Shown here: piece after piece, positions 36,827-46,661 of the stretch | How the letters are laid out: every line of letters starts with the position of its first letter | How positions within the stretch are numbered: the first letter of the stretch is position 1 | From: Variovorax paradoxus | Lineage (GTDB): Bacteria; Pseudomonadota; Gammaproteobacteria; Burkholderiales; Burkholderiaceae_C | Assembly: GCF_009755665.1 (NCBI RefSeq) | Contig: NZ_CP046622.1 | Location: 1,736,001 to 1,800,000 of the forward strand | Reading direction: 5' to 3' | DNA: 64,000 bases | The notes under the pieces: model-generated | Databases searched by the model: none | The model's input: only the letters and a program-made list of their open reading frames with translations | Told to the model about the DNA's origin: nothing | Position numbers and translations under genes: made by a program

Positions 36827-39468
36827 TGAGGGTTCTCCGTTGAAGATGTGGAAGTATCGTCTGCGCCAGGCTCGATCTCGCCATTGGCGTCGTTTTCGAC
36901 GATACGCTGTAGCCCGCTTAGTTTGGCGCCTTCGTCGAGCCCGATCAGCGTGACGCCTTGCGTTGCGCGACCTAGTTCACGAATCTCGGCAACCCGGGTG
37001 CGCACAAGCACGCCCTTGTCGGTGATGAGCATGATCTCATCGTCCGCATGCACGAGTGTGGCGGCAACGACCTTGCCGTTGCGCTCACTCTGTTGAATCG
37101 CAATCATGCCTTTGGTTCCACGGCCATGACGCGTGTACTCGGTAATGCTTGTGCGCTTTCCGTAACCATTTTCGGTGGCGGTGAGCACGCTTTGTTGTTC
37201 GTCCTCGGCCACCAGCATGGCGATCACGCCTTGCCCCGGGTCGAGCGACATGCCGCGCACGCCGCGCGCGTTGCGGCCCAGCGGACGCACGTCTTCTTCG
37301 TCGAAGCGCACAGCCTTGCCGCCGTCGCTGAACAGCATCACGTCGTGCTTGCCGTCCGTAAGCGCCGCGCCGATGAGGTAGTCGCCTTCATCGAGGTTCA
37401 CGGCAATGATGCCGCCCTTGCGGGGGTTGTTGAATTCGTCGAGGGTGGTCTTCTTGACTGTGCCCATCGAGGTGGCCATGAACACGTACTGGTCGGCCGG
37501 GAAGTTGCGCTTTTCGCCGGTGAGCGCGAGCGCCACGTTGATCTTTTCGCCTTCCTGCAGCGGGAACATGTTGACGATGGGCCGGCCGCGCGAGCCGCGC
37601 GAACCCGCCGGCACTTCCCACACCTTAAGCCAGTACAGCCGGCCGCGGTTGGAGAAGCACAGGATGTAGTCGTGCGTGTTGGCAATGAAGAGCTGGTCGA
37701 TCCAGTCGTCTTCCTTCGTCACGGTGGCCTGCTTGCCGCGGCCGCCGCGCTTTTGCGCGCGGTACTCGTTCAGCGGCTGGCTCTTGATGTAGCCGCTGTG
37801 CGAAAGCGTGACCACCATGTCGGTGGGCGTGATCAGGTCTTCGGTCGAGAGATCGTAGGCGCTGTGCTCGACCAGGCTGCGGCGCGCGCCGAGCTTGGAC
37901 TGGCCGAACTCCTGCTTAATGGTGCCGAGCTCTTCGCCAATGATGACCGAGACGCGTTCGGGCTTGGCCAGGATGTCGAGCAGGTCGTCGATCTCGGCCA
38001 TGACCTCCTTGTATTCGGCAACGATCTTGTCCTGTTCGAGGCCGGTGAGGCGTTGCAGGCGCATCTGCAGAATTTCTTGCGCCTGGGTTTCGGACAGGCG
38101 ATAGAGGCCGTCGGAGCCCATGCCGAATTCGCGTTCCAGGCCCTCGGGGCGGTAGTCGTCGGCATTGACCACGCCGCCGTCGGCGCGCGAACGCGTGAGC
38201 ATCTCGCGCACCAGCTTGCTGTCCCAGCTGCGGGTCATCAGCTCGGTCTTGGCCACCGGCGGAGTGGGTGACTCCCGGATGATGCGGATGAATTCGTCGA
38301 TGTTGGCCAACGCCACCGCCAAGCCTTCGAGCACGTGGCCGCGCTCGCGGGCCTTGCGCAGCGTGAACACGGTGCGGCGTGTAACTACTTCGCGGCGGTG
38401 CTGCAGGAAGACCTCGATCAGGTCCTTCAGGTTGCACAGCTTGGGCTGGCCGTCGACCAGCGCCACCATGTTGATGCCGAAGGTGTCCTGCAGCTGCGTC
38501 TGCTTGTACAGGTTGTTGAGCACCACCTCGGGCACTTCGCCGCGCTTGAGTTCGATCACCAGGCGCATGCCCGACTTGTCGGACTCGTCCTGGATATGGC
38601 TGATGCCTTCGATCTTCTTCTCGTGCACCAGCTCGGCCATGCGCTCCTGCAGCGTCTTCTTGTTGACCTGGTAGGGGAGCTCGTCGACGATGATCGCCTG
38701 GCGCTGGCCGCGGTCGATGTCCTCGAAGTGGCACTTGGCGCGCATGACCACCTTGCCGCGGCCGGTGCGGTAGCCGTCTCTCACGCCGTTGATGCCGTAG
38801 ATGATGCCGGCCGTCGGGAAGTCGGGTGCCGGCACGATTTCCATCAGCTCGTCGATGGTGGCCTGCGGATTGCGCAGCATGTGCAGGCAGGCGTCCACCA
38901 CCTCATTGAGATTGTGAGGCGGAATATTGGTGGCCATGCCCACCGCAATACCGCCAGAGCCATTCACCAGCAAATTAGGCAGTTTGCTCGGCAGGACCTT
39001 GGGTTCTTTTTCGGAGCCGTCGTAATTGTCTTGAAAATCGACCGTTTCCTTGTCGATATCGGCCAGCATTTCGTGCGCAATTTTTGCGAGCCGGATTTCC
39101 GTATACCGCATTGCGGCCGCGTTGTCTCCGTCGACCGAGCCGAAGTTACCTTGTCCATCCACCAGCATATGGCGCATGGAAAAGTCCTGCGCCAGCCGCA
39201 CGATGGTGTCGTAGACCGACTGGTCGCCGTGCGGGTGGTACTTACCGATCACGTCGCCCACGATGCGGGCGGACTTCTTATATGCACGGTTCCAGTCGTT
39301 GTTGAGTTCGTGCATGGCGTAAAGCACGCGCCGGTGCACGGGCTTGAGGCCGTCGCGGGCATCGGGAAGCGCTCGGCCCACGATCACGCTCATGGCGTAA
39401 TCGAGATAGCTGCTGCGCATTTCCTCTTCAAGACTGATGGGCAGGGTTTCTTTGGCGAAGGAGGTCAT
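36823..39468 (-). CDS. gyrA: DNA gyrase subunit A
   Basis: An 881-aa type II topoisomerase subunit. It has [31 protein letters not shown], the catalytic Tyr in AAMRYTE (about residue 122), the coiled-coil and exit-gate region, and a C-terminal beta-pinwheel with the GyrA-box QKRGGRGK. The quinolone-determining stretch reads GDQSVYD at residues 81–87, giving Gln at the position of E. coli Ser83 while Asp87 is retained. The gene ends in an acidic Ser/Thr tail. It is the first gene of the gyrA–DUF2059–serC–pheA–tyrA–aroA-cmk block and is divergent from ompA. Confidence 0.97.
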   Translation of the reverse strand: MTSFAKETLPISLEEEMRSSYLDYAMSVIVGRALPDARDGLKPVHRRVLYAMHELNNDWNRAYKKSARIVGDVIGKYHPHGDQSVYDTIVRLAQDFSMRHMLVDGQGNFGSVDGDNAAAMRYTEIRLAKIAHEMLADIDKETVDFQDNYDGSEKEPKVLPSKLPNLLVNGSGGIAVGMATNIPPHNLNEVVDACLHMLRNPQATIDELMEIVPAPDFPTAGIIYGINGVRDGYRTGRGKVVMRAKCHFEDIDRGQRQAIIVDELPYQVNKKTLQERMAELVHEKKIEGISHIQDESDKSGMRLVIELKRGEVPEVVLNNLYKQTQLQDTFGINMVALVDGQPKLCNLKDLIEVFLQHRREVVTRRTVFTLRKARERGHVLEGLAVALANIDEFIRIIRESPTPPVAKTELMTRSWDSKLVREMLTRSRADGGVVNADDYRPEGLEREFGMGSDGLYRLSETQAQEILQMRLQRLTGLEQDKIVAEYKEVMAEIDDLLDILAKPERVSVIIGEELGTIKQEFGQSKLGARRSLVEHSAYDLSTEDLITPTDMVVTLSHSGYIKSQPLNEYRAQKRGGRGKQATVTKEDDWIDQLFIANTHDYILCFSNRGRLYWLKVWEVPAGSRGSRGRPIVNMFPLQEGEKINVALALTGEKRNFPADQYVFMATSMGTVKKTTLDEFNNPRKGGIIAVNLDEGDYLIGAALTDGKHDVMLFSDGGKAVRFDEEDVRPLGRNARGVRGMSLDPGQGVIAMLVAEDEQQSVLTATENGYGKRTSITEYTRHGRGTKGMIAIQQSERNGKVVAATLVHADDEIMLITDKGVLVRTRVAEIRELGRATQGVTLIGLDEGAKLSGLQRIVENDANGEIEPGADDTSTSSTENPQ

Positions 39469-39691
39469 GAGCGAGAGGCTGGCGGCAGAAGGCGGAATTT
39501 TACGCTGTGAGGGGTGTCGTACCGCCGCAACACAAGGCCGCTATTCCGCCTCCGTCCTACGCTTCAGGGGGGCGCTGCGGGCTGTTTGCCAAAGACCCTA
39601 TGGCACAATCGCCTCAACGTTTTGGGTGGTGGTCACTTAAAGCGTCCTTGATTCGCAGCGCGGCTGCGGCTTTTTCCCCAAGAGGAGAACC

Positions 39692-40345
39692 ATGAAGAAA
39701 CTGAATAAAGTGGCGATGATGTTTGCAGTCGCTGCGCTCGCCACTGCCGCCGGCGCGCAGACCCGTGTCACCGCTGCGAATGGCGGTCCTACGATCGACA
39801 ACTGGCAAAACGGCACCGGCGAACTGGTTTGGAAGAACGGCACGAACGAACTGTGCTGGCGTGATGCCAACTGGACGCCGGCTACCGCCGCCGCCGGTTG
39901 CGACGGTGCTCTGGTTCCGGCAGCTCCCGCTGCAGTGGCTCCCACCCCGGGCGCACCGGCTCCTACGCCTGCTCCTCAAGTCGCTGCTTCGAAGGTTACC
40001 TTCGCTGCTGACGCATTCTTCGACTTCGACAAGTCGGTTCTCAAGCCTGAAGGTCGCGCAAAGCTGACCGACCTGGTCTCGAAGATCCGTGACGTCAACC
40101 TGGAAGTGATCATTGCCGTGGGTCACACCGACTCGATCGGTTCTGACTCGTACAACCAGCGTCTGTCGGTGCGCCGTGCCGAAGCTGTCAAGGCCTTCCT
40201 GGTCTCGCGCGGCATCGAACGCAACCGCGTCTACACCGAAGGCAAGGGCGAGAAGCAGCCTGTTGCGGACAACCGCACCAAGGAAGGCCGCGCCAAGAAC
40301 CGCCGCGTGGAAATCGAAGTGGTCGGCACCCGCGCCACCCGCTGA
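39692..40345 (+). CDS. ompA: OmpA family outer-membrane/peptidoglycan-associated protein
   Basis: A 217-aa protein. The signal peptide MKKLNKVAMMFAVAALATAAGA precedes a short N-terminal region with paired Cys and Trp residues (ELCWRDANWTPATAAAGC). A Pro/Ala linker follows, then the OmpA_C peptidoglycan-binding domain (DFDKSVLKPEGRAKL; VGHTDSIGSDSYNQRLSVRRAEAV; NRRVEIEV). It lacks the eight-stranded barrel of E. coli OmpA and fits the small Burkholderiales type. A ribosome site AGAGGAG precedes the ATG, and a strong terminator follows, so it is monocistronic and probably highly expressed. Confidence 0.93.
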   Translation: MKKLNKVAMMFAVAALATAAGAQTRVTAANGGPTIDNWQNGTGELVWKNGTNELCWRDANWTPATAAAGCDGALVPAAPAAVAPTPGAPAPTPAPQVAASKVTFAADAFFDFDKSVLKPEGRAKLTDLVSKIRDVNLEVIIAVGHTDSIGSDSYNQRLSVRRAEAVKAFLVSRGIERNRVYTEGKGEKQPVADNRTKEGRAKNRRVEIEVVGTRATR

Positions 40346-40365
40346 TTCGATTGAATCGCTAAAAG

Positions 40366-40392
40366 AAAACCCCGCCTCGGCGGGGTTTTTTT
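40366..40392 (+). terminator. Intrinsic terminator after ompA
   Basis: AAAACCCCGCC, a TC turn and GGCGGGG are followed by seven T, immediately after the ompA stop. Confidence 0.93.
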
Positions 40393-40472
40393 ATGCCTGT
40401 CGAATTCCGCTGGGCGGCTCTCGAGCATCTTTCCGGTACTCGCCGGTGCAATCTCCGTTTCATAATCAGGGC

Positions 40473-41204
40473 ATGACAGATAACGTGAATGCCGATCCGG
40501 CGGAACTCGCCAAGTTTTCGGAACTTGCTCATCGCTGGTGGGATTTGGACAGCGAATTCCGCCCGCTCCACGAAATCAATCCGCTTCGCCTTGAATGGAT
40601 TGACGGCATTGCGCCGATTTCGCAGCGCAAGGTGCTCGATATTGGCTGCGGCGGAGGAATCCTTGCCGATTCGATGGCCCGAAAGGGCGCGGACGTGCTG
40701 GGCATCGACTTGGCAAGCAAGGCGCTCAAGGTTGCCAAGCTGCATGCGATCGAGGCCGGAACCAAGGGCGTCAAATACCGCGAAGTCAGTGCCGAGGCCT
40801 TGGCCGCGGAGCAACCGGGCAGTTTCGACGTCGTGACCTGCATGGAAATGCTTGAGCACGTGCCGGAGCCGGCTTCGATCGTTCAGGCTTGCGCCACCTT
40901 GGTCAAGCCTGGCGGTTGGGTGTTCTTTTCCACCATCAATCGCAATCTGAAGTCCTTCATGCTGGCGATCGTTGGCGCTGAATACGTCCTGGGCATGTTG
41001 CCGCGCGGCACGCACGAGTATGCAAAGCTGATCCGGCCCAGCGAACTCGCCGCCCATTGCCGCGCTGCCGGTCTCGACTTGCGGCATACGCGGGGCATGG
41101 AGCACAACCCGTTGACGCGGCGCTACTGGCTCAGTGGCGACACCAGCGTCAACTATATGTTCGCAACGCAAAAACCGGCTTCCGCAACAGGATATCCAGC
41201 GTGA
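40473..41204 (+). CDS. ubiG: Ubiquinone biosynthesis O-methyltransferase
   Basis: A 243-aa class I SAM-dependent enzyme performing both O-methylations in ubiquinone synthesis. It has HRWWDLDSEFRPLHEINPLRLEWI near the N-terminus (UbiG signature), motif I VLDIGCGGGILADSMARKGADVLGID at about residues 52–77, and FFSTINRNLKSFMLAIVGAEYVLG with THEYAKLIRPSEL at the C-terminal half. Its stop overlaps the GTG of gph, the usual ubiG–gph pairing. Confidence 0.96.
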   Translation: MTDNVNADPAELAKFSELAHRWWDLDSEFRPLHEINPLRLEWIDGIAPISQRKVLDIGCGGGILADSMARKGADVLGIDLASKALKVAKLHAIEAGTKGVKYREVSAEALAAEQPGSFDVVTCMEMLEHVPEPASIVQACATLVKPGGWVFFSTINRNLKSFMLAIVGAEYVLGMLPRGTHEYAKLIRPSELAAHCRAAGLDLRHTRGMEHNPLTRRYWLSGDTSVNYMFATQKPASATGYPA

Positions 41205-41869
41205 CGGGCGCAGCGGTGCAAGCCGTGCTGTTCGACCTGGACGGCACGCTGATCGACAGCGCGCCCGACCTCGGCGCCGCGGCCGACAAGATGCGTACAG
41301 ACCGCGGTCTCGAGTCGTACCCGCTGGAGCGCTACCGCTACATGGCGGGCGCCGGCGCGCGGGGCATGCTCGGCGTCGCCTTCGGCATCACACCCGACGC
41401 ACCGGAATTTCCCGAGCTGAGGGAAGAATTCTTCGTCGCCTATGAAAACCGCATGCTGCTCAACACGCACGTGTTCGACGGCGTCCAGGCGCTCATCGAC
41501 GCCATTCGCGCTCGCGGACTGGCCTGGGGCGTGGTCACCAACAAGTCGGCACGGTTTACCGATCCGCTGACCCGCGCCCTTCCTCTTTTTGGCAGCGCCG
41601 GCGCCATCGTGAGCGGCGACACGACGCCGTTCTCCAAGCCGCACCCCGAGCCCTTGCATGAAGCGGCACGCCGGCTTGGAATTCCGTCGAGTACCTGCAT
41701 CTATGTGGGGGACGACGAGCGCGACATCATCGCGGGCCGCGCCGCAGGCATGAAAACAGTGGCGGCAACCTACGGTTACATGGGGCCGCAGGCCGACGCC
41801 ACCCTCTGGGAGGCGGACGCCGCAATTTCTTCGCCCCTTGAGCTCTTGCAGTTTCTCAACCCGGCCTAA
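41201..41869 (+). CDS. gph: Phosphoglycolate phosphatase (HAD family)
   Basis: A 222-aa HAD hydrolase that removes phosphate from 2-phosphoglycolate, a product of oxidative DNA repair. HAD motif I is DLDGTLIDSAPD with nucleophile Asp in VLFDLDGT, motif II Thr is in VVTNKS, motif III Lys is in FSKPHPEPL, and motif IV is GDDERD. The GTG at 41201 overlaps the ubiG stop. The final TAA doubles as part of the likely −10 element of the tmRNA gene. Confidence 0.93.
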   Translation: MTGAAVQAVLFDLDGTLIDSAPDLGAAADKMRTDRGLESYPLERYRYMAGAGARGMLGVAFGITPDAPEFPELREEFFVAYENRMLLNTHVFDGVQALIDAIRARGLAWGVVTNKSARFTDPLTRALPLFGSAGAIVSGDTTPFSKPHPEPLHEAARRLGIPSSTCIYVGDDERDIIAGRAAGMKTVAATYGYMGPQADATLWEADAAISSPLELLQFLNPA

Positions 41870-41872
41870 AAT
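41846..41872 (+). promoter_or_regulatory. Candidate tmRNA promoter
   Basis: TTGCAG (41846–41851), a 15-base spacer and TAAAAT (41867–41872, overlapping the gph stop) lie 10 bases before the mature tmRNA 5' end. The spacer is short of the ideal 17. Confidence 0.45.
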
Positions 41873-41881
41873 ACCATTCTT

Positions 41882-42266
41882 GGGGCTGCACTGGTTTCGA
41901 CGTGGGTTCGGAGTCGCAGCGGGGCATGTCGAGCTGAATGCGCTCGTAAAACAGATTCAAACAAACTAACTGCAAACGACGAACGTTTCGCACTCGCTGC
42001 TTAATTGCCAGTGAGCCTTGCAACAGTTGGCCGATGGGCTGGGCAAGGGGGTCTGGAGCAATCCTGACCTCCCGGCTGCAAGGATAATTACATGGGCTGG
42101 CTCCGATCCGGGTACCTTGGGTCGGGGCGAGAAAATAGGGTACTGGCGTCCGGTTTAGCGTGTGACTGCGCGACTCCGGAAGCGAGACTTAAATCAGATC
42201 ACTAAACATGTAGAACTGCGCGATGAAGGCTTGCGGACGGGGGTTCAAATCCCCCCAGCTCCACCA
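41882..42266 (+). ncRNA. ssrA: Transfer-messenger RNA (tmRNA)
   Basis: The 5' end GGGGCUG pairs with CAGCUCC near the 3' end to form a tRNA-like acceptor, with encoded ACCA at the terminus. The T-arm is GGGGGTTCAAATCCCCCC. The tag frame starts at 41972 with a GCA resume codon, encodes ANDERFALAA and stops TAA at 42002–42004. Pseudoknot-rich sequence fills the rest. tmRNA rescues stalled ribosomes and tags the unfinished protein for ClpXP. No split (two-piece) arrangement is seen. Confidence 0.97.
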
Positions 42267-42274
42267 TTCATCAC

Positions 42275-42308
42275 AAAAAGCCAACCTTCGACAGGTTGGC
42301 TTTTTTTT
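42275..42308 (+). terminator. Intrinsic terminator after tmRNA
   Basis: AAAAAGCCAACC and GGTTGGC pair around TTCGACA, followed by eight T. Confidence 0.92.
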
Positions 42309-42409
42309 GTCCGGACGCAAGGCTATAGTCAGCGGGCGCTGTCGCGCCGCCATCGCTGCCCGCTCCTCGCAAAGGCATCGCTGCCCGTCTCGACCCACAA
42401 AAGGACGCC

Positions 42410-44005
42410 GTGCCCGATTCACTGACTTCGACTCTCACCAGCTACTACGACGAGGTGCCCTACGAGTCGCATCCGTTCCCGCAAACCGCTGTCGAGCACC
42501 TGGAGGCCCTTGCCTTCCTGTTCGGTCTCGAGACGCCGCCGCCGGCCACGGCGCGAGTGCTCGAACTCGGTTGTGCGGCCGGCGGCAACCTGATTCCGTT
42601 CGCGGCACGGCATCCTGAGGCAAGCGCCCTGGGCCTCGATTTGTCGAAGGTGCAGGTGGAGCAGGGCGTCGCGGCCATTTCGCGCGCCGGATTGCCGAAC
42701 GTGGAGTTGCGTGCGTTCAATCTTGCGGAGGTCGATGCCTCGTTCGGCCAGTTCGACTACATCATCTGCCACGGTGTCTACAGCTGGGTACCGGGGCCAG
42801 TGCAGGAGGCGATCCTGCGCGTGTGCTCCGAGAACCTTGCGCCCGATGGCGTGGCTTATGTCAGCTACAACGTGTACCCGGGCTGGAAGGCGAGGGAGAT
42901 CGTGCGCGACGCGATGATCCTGCGCGGTGCTCCGCGCGACACGCCCGATGAAAAGCTGTCCTATGCGCGCGGCATGCTCGAATTTCTCGAGCAGTCGGCC
43001 CGCCCGGACAGCGTTCTGAAGAAAACGCTCGAGGAGACCATGCCCATCGTGCGCGGCTCCAGCGGCTATTACCTGCTGCATGAGTTTCTCGAGCCCTGCA
43101 ACGCGCCGTGCTACTTCAAGGAGTTTGTGGCGCGCGCCGAGGCGAATGGCCTTAGCTACCTGGCAGACGCGGAACCCTCCACGATGTTCGTCCAGAACTA
43201 TGGCGAGAAGGTCCGCGAGCCGCTGCTGCGCGAATGCGGCGGCAGCCAGATTCTCATGGAGCAGTATCTCGACTTCCTGGTCAACCGCACCTTTCGCCAG
43301 ACCTTGCTGGTGAAGCAGGGCCGCGCCGCCGATATCCGCTACCGGCTCGACCCGGCCCGGATTCGAAGCCTTGAGTTCGCCGGCGTGTTCGGCGCCGAGG
43401 ACGGCACCGCATTGACGCTCGACGCGCGCGAGCAATCTTGCAATGCGCTGCGCAACCTGAAAGTCACGCTGCGCCTGCCGGTGCACAAAGCGGCGGCGCA
43501 AGTGCTCAACGCGAGCTATCCGGCCAGCCTGCCCCTCGAGGCGCTGGTCGCTTCGGTTCTCGCCGCCACGGGCGAGCCGCGCGCTTCGGTCGAGCCTATC
43601 GTGATGTCGATGCTCGAGGAATTGCTGATCCTCGGCGCCGTTCGAATCCGGCGCACGCCGGTACGGGCTGCAACCCAGGTGTCCGCGCTGCCTCTGGCGT
43701 TGGCTTCCGTGCGCAGCGCGCCGGGCCTGGCGCTGTCCGCCGGAAACTCGGCCACGGTGTGCAACCAATGGCATGAGTCCATGGGCCTCTCCGCGCTGGA
43801 GCGCTGCCTTTTGCCGCTGCTCGATGGCGCGCATTCGCAAGACATGCTGGCGGACTATCTCGCGGCCGAGGTGCGCGCCGATCGCCTGCGCTTCGTCCAG
43901 AACGACAAGCCGCTGACCGATAGCTCCGCGCTGAAGGAATTCGCGCTCAAACAAGTGGAGCTCGGCCTGAGCGACCTGCGGCGCAAGGCGCTGCTCGTTG
44001 CCTGA
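42410..44005 (+). CDS. SAM-dependent methyltransferase with methyltransferase-regulatory domain (PKMT-like)
   Basis: A 531-aa protein. Residues about 1–190 form a class I methyltransferase: YDEVPYESHPFPQT leads in, motif I is VLELGCAAGGNLIPFA, and FDYIICHGVYSWVP and SYNVYPGWKAREIVRDAM are conserved downstream. The middle (about 215–300) matches the methyltransferase regulatory domain (LLHEFLEPCNAPCYFKEFV; YLADAEPSTMF). The C-terminal 220 residues are winged-helix-like and helical. This layout resembles Rickettsia protein-lysine methyltransferases that modify outer-membrane protein OmpB. The target here is unknown. The start is GTG at 42410 with AAAGGA upstream. Confidence 0.82.
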   Translation: MPDSLTSTLTSYYDEVPYESHPFPQTAVEHLEALAFLFGLETPPPATARVLELGCAAGGNLIPFAARHPEASALGLDLSKVQVEQGVAAISRAGLPNVELRAFNLAEVDASFGQFDYIICHGVYSWVPGPVQEAILRVCSENLAPDGVAYVSYNVYPGWKAREIVRDAMILRGAPRDTPDEKLSYARGMLEFLEQSARPDSVLKKTLEETMPIVRGSSGYYLLHEFLEPCNAPCYFKEFVARAEANGLSYLADAEPSTMFVQNYGEKVREPLLRECGGSQILMEQYLDFLVNRTFRQTLLVKQGRAADIRYRLDPARIRSLEFAGVFGAEDGTALTLDAREQSCNALRNLKVTLRLPVHKAAAQVLNASYPASLPLEALVASVLAATGEPRASVEPIVMSMLEELLILGAVRIRRTPVRAATQVSALPLALASVRSAPGLALSAGNSATVCNQWHESMGLSALERCLLPLLDGAHSQDMLADYLAAEVRADRLRFVQNDKPLTDSSALKEFALKQVELGLSDLRRKALLVA

Positions 44006-44058
44006 TGGCCTTGGCGCTTGCCGTTTTTCACCACTGAATTCAAGAAGGGATGTTCTCC

Positions 44059-45795
44059 ATGCAGCAATTCCACTGGACCCCGACATTGCGCGCCGCCGTC
44101 GCGGCCGCGCTCGTGCTCACGGGCGCAGGCGCTTCGCACGCCGCGTCGCAGGCGCCCGTTGCGGCCGAGCACGGCATGGTCGTGAGCGCGCAGCATCTGG
44201 CCACCAAGGTTGGCGTTGACGTTCTCAAGCGCGGCGGCAACGCCGTCGATGCGGCGGTGGCCGTGGGCTATGCGCTGGCCGTGGTGTATCCGGCCGCCGG
44301 CAACCTGGGCGGCGGCGGCTTCATGACGGTGCAGCTGGCCGACGGACGCAAGACTTTTCTCGACTTCCGCGAGAAAGCGCCCCTGGCCGCGACGCCCAAC
44401 ATGTACCTCGACAAGGACGGCAACGTCATCAAGGGCCTGAGCACCAACGGCCACCTCGCCGTGAGCGTGCCCGGCACCGTCTCGGGCATGGAATACGCGC
44501 GCGAGAAGTACGGCACCATGAAGCGCGCCGACCTGATTGCGCCCTCGATCCAGTTGGCCGAGAAGGGCTTTGCGCTGGAGCAGGGCGACATCGACATGCT
44601 GCGCACCTCCACCAACGACTTCCAGAAAGACCCGGTCTCCGGCGCCATCTTCCTGAACAAGGGCCAGCCGTTCCAGGTCGGCCAGAAGCTGGTGCAGAAA
44701 GACCTCGCCAAGACGCTGAAGGAAATCAGCGCCAAGGGCACGGACGGCTTCTACAAGGGCTGGGTCGGCGAGGCGATCGTGGCATCGAGCCAGGCCGGCA
44801 AGGGCATCATCACGCAGGCCGACCTCGACCAGTACAAGACGCGCGAACTCGCGCCGGTCGAATGCGACTACCGCGGCTATCGCGTGGTGTCGGCGCCGCC
44901 GCCGAGTTCGGGCGGCGTGATCATCTGCGAAATGCTCAACATCCTCGAGGGCTATCCGCTCAAGGACCTGGGCTTCCGCTCGGCCGAGGCCGTGCACTAC
45001 CAGATCGAGGCCATGCGCCACGCGTATGTCGATCGCAACAGCTACCTGGGCGACCCGGACTTCGTGAAAAACCCGCTCGACCGCCTGCTCGACAAGGGCT
45101 ACGCCGAGAAGATCCGCGCAGCCATCGATCCCAAGAAGGCTGGCGTCTCCAAGGACATCAAGCCCGGCGTTGCGCCGCACGAAGGCAGCAATACCACGCA
45201 CTATTCCATCACCGACCAGCAGGGCAATGCGGTGTCGGTCACCTACACGCTGAACGACTGGTTCGGCGCCAAGGTCACCGCAGACAAGACCGGCGTGCTG
45301 CTGAACAACGAGATGGACGACTTCACCGCCAAGATCGGCGTGCCCAACATGTACGGCCTGGTGCAAGGCGAGGCCAACGCCATCGCCCCGGGCAAGCGTC
45401 CGCTGAGTTCGATGAGCCCGACCATCGTCTCGAAGGACGGCAAGCCGGTATTCGTGGTCGGCACGCCCGGCGGCAGCCGCATCATCACGGCGGTGCTGCA
45501 CACCATCCTCAATGTGGTCGACTACGGCATGAACGTGCAGGAAGCCGTCGATGCGCCGCGCTTCCACCAGCAATGGCTGCCTGACGTGACCAACGTCGAG
45601 ACCTTTGCCATCAGCCCCGACACCCGCAAGATCCTGACCGACATGGGCCACAACCTGGGCGTGCCGCAGCCGGCCAACCACATGGCGGCGATCATCGTGG
45701 GCGCGCCGTCGCTGGGCGGCAAGCCGGTGGGCGCCAACCGTTTCTACGGCGCCAACGACCCCCGCCGCAACACCGGCCTCGCCGCCGGCTACTGA
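44059..45795 (+). CDS. ggt: Gamma-glutamyltransferase
   Basis: A 578-aa periplasmic Ntn hydrolase that transfers or hydrolyses the gamma-glutamyl group of glutathione. The signal peptide is MQQFHWTPTLRAAVAAALVLTGAGASHA. The large-subunit N-terminus HGMVVSAQHLATKVGVDVLKRGGNAVDAAVAVGYAL is typical. Autocleavage and catalysis use the first Thr of NTTHYSI (about residue 380), and the GTPGGSRII motif forms the oxyanion region. The ATG at 44059 has AAGAAGG at good distance, while the earlier ATG at 44050 abuts it. It is followed by a terminator. Confidence 0.95.
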   Translation: MQQFHWTPTLRAAVAAALVLTGAGASHAASQAPVAAEHGMVVSAQHLATKVGVDVLKRGGNAVDAAVAVGYALAVVYPAAGNLGGGGFMTVQLADGRKTFLDFREKAPLAATPNMYLDKDGNVIKGLSTNGHLAVSVPGTVSGMEYAREKYGTMKRADLIAPSIQLAEKGFALEQGDIDMLRTSTNDFQKDPVSGAIFLNKGQPFQVGQKLVQKDLAKTLKEISAKGTDGFYKGWVGEAIVASSQAGKGIITQADLDQYKTRELAPVECDYRGYRVVSAPPPSSGGVIICEMLNILEGYPLKDLGFRSAEAVHYQIEAMRHAYVDRNSYLGDPDFVKNPLDRLLDKGYAEKIRAAIDPKKAGVSKDIKPGVAPHEGSNTTHYSITDQQGNAVSVTYTLNDWFGAKVTADKTGVLLNNEMDDFTAKIGVPNMYGLVQGEANAIAPGKRPLSSMSPTIVSKDGKPVFVVGTPGGSRIITAVLHTILNVVDYGMNVQEAVDAPRFHQQWLPDVTNVETFAISPDTRKILTDMGHNLGVPQPANHMAAIIVGAPSLGGKPVGANRFYGANDPRRNTGLAAGY

Positions 45796-45806
45796 TCCTC
45801 CAAACT

Positions 45807-45843
45807 AAAAGCGGTCGTGCCATGCCGGCGCGGCCGCTTTTTC
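45807..45843 (+). terminator. Intrinsic terminator after ggt
   Basis: AAAAGCGGTCG and the later CGCGGCCGCTTT can form a stem closed by AAAGCGG/CCGCTTT, followed by TTTTT. It ends seven bases before the rsuA start, so rsuA probably needs its own promoter or read-through. Confidence 0.75.
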
Positions 45844-45849
45844 ATTTCC

Positions 45850-46584
45850 ATGCACCTGCAAGACATTCTTTATTCCCAAGGCTTCGGCACGCGGCGCGTG
45901 TGCGCAGGGCTGATCCAGCAAGGCCACGTGACCATCGGCGGCAAAACCGCCGACGACCCCTTTGACGATCTCGATCCCGAAGGCCTGCTTTTCACCGTGC
46001 AGGGCACCGAGTGGGCGTACCACGAGAAGGCCTACCTGATGCTGCACAAGCCGGCCGGGACCGAGTGCTCGCAAAAGCCTTCCACCTACCCGAGCATCTA
46101 CACGCTGCTGCCGTCGCCGCTGCGTCTTCGGCCGAACAAGGGCGCGGTGCAGGGCGTGCAGGCCATCGGCCGGCTCGACCAGGACACGACCGGGCTGCTG
46201 TTGCTGACGGACGACGGCCAGTTCATCCACAAGATGGGCTCGCCCAAGCACCATGTTCCCAAGGTCTATGAAGTGACGGCCAAGCACCCGATAGACGCGG
46301 CGCAGATCGAAAAACTGCTGGCCGGCGTGGTGCTCGACGACGACCCGAAGCCGGTGCGCGCCGCCGCCTGCGAATCGGACAGCCCGCTGCACCTGCGGCT
46401 GACGCTCACCGAAGGCAAATACCACCAGGTCAAGCGCATGCTGGCGGCCGTGGGCAACCGGGTCGAAGGGCTGCACCGCTCGCGCATCGGGCAACTGGCG
46501 CTGCCCGACGACCTGGCACCGGGCCAATGGCGATGGCTCACGGCCGAACAGGTCGCGGCATTGCGTGCAAAAACAACGGTATAG
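45850..46584 (+). CDS. rsuA: 16S rRNA pseudouridine synthase (RsuA type)
   Basis: A 244-aa enzyme expected to make pseudouridine 516 in 16S rRNA. An N-terminal S4-like domain (LQDILYSQGFGTRRVCAGLIQQGHVTIGGK) is followed by the RsuA catalytic domain with Asp in GRLDQDTTGLLLLTDDGQFIHKMGSPKHHVPKVYEV. KYHQVKRMLAAVGNRVEGLHRSRIG and LAPGQWRWLT match RsuA closely and separate it from RluB. The start ATG at 45850 fits the S4 domain. Confidence 0.85.
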   Translation: MHLQDILYSQGFGTRRVCAGLIQQGHVTIGGKTADDPFDDLDPEGLLFTVQGTEWAYHEKAYLMLHKPAGTECSQKPSTYPSIYTLLPSPLRLRPNKGAVQGVQAIGRLDQDTTGLLLLTDDGQFIHKMGSPKHHVPKVYEVTAKHPIDAAQIEKLLAGVVLDDDPKPVRAAACESDSPLHLRLTLTEGKYHQVKRMLAAVGNRVEGLHRSRIGQLALPDDLAPGQWRWLTAEQVAALRAKTTV

Positions 46585-46661
46585 GCCTTGCAAGCACTGC
46601 CGGTCAGCCGCCGGTCGGGTCGGGCCGTTGATAATCGAAAGCACTCTTTCGGAACTTCCCC

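Noticed and set aside
41882..44005. Integrated element at the tmRNA 3' end
   Set aside because: No integrase, no repeat of the tmRNA 3' end, and normal GC in the following genes.
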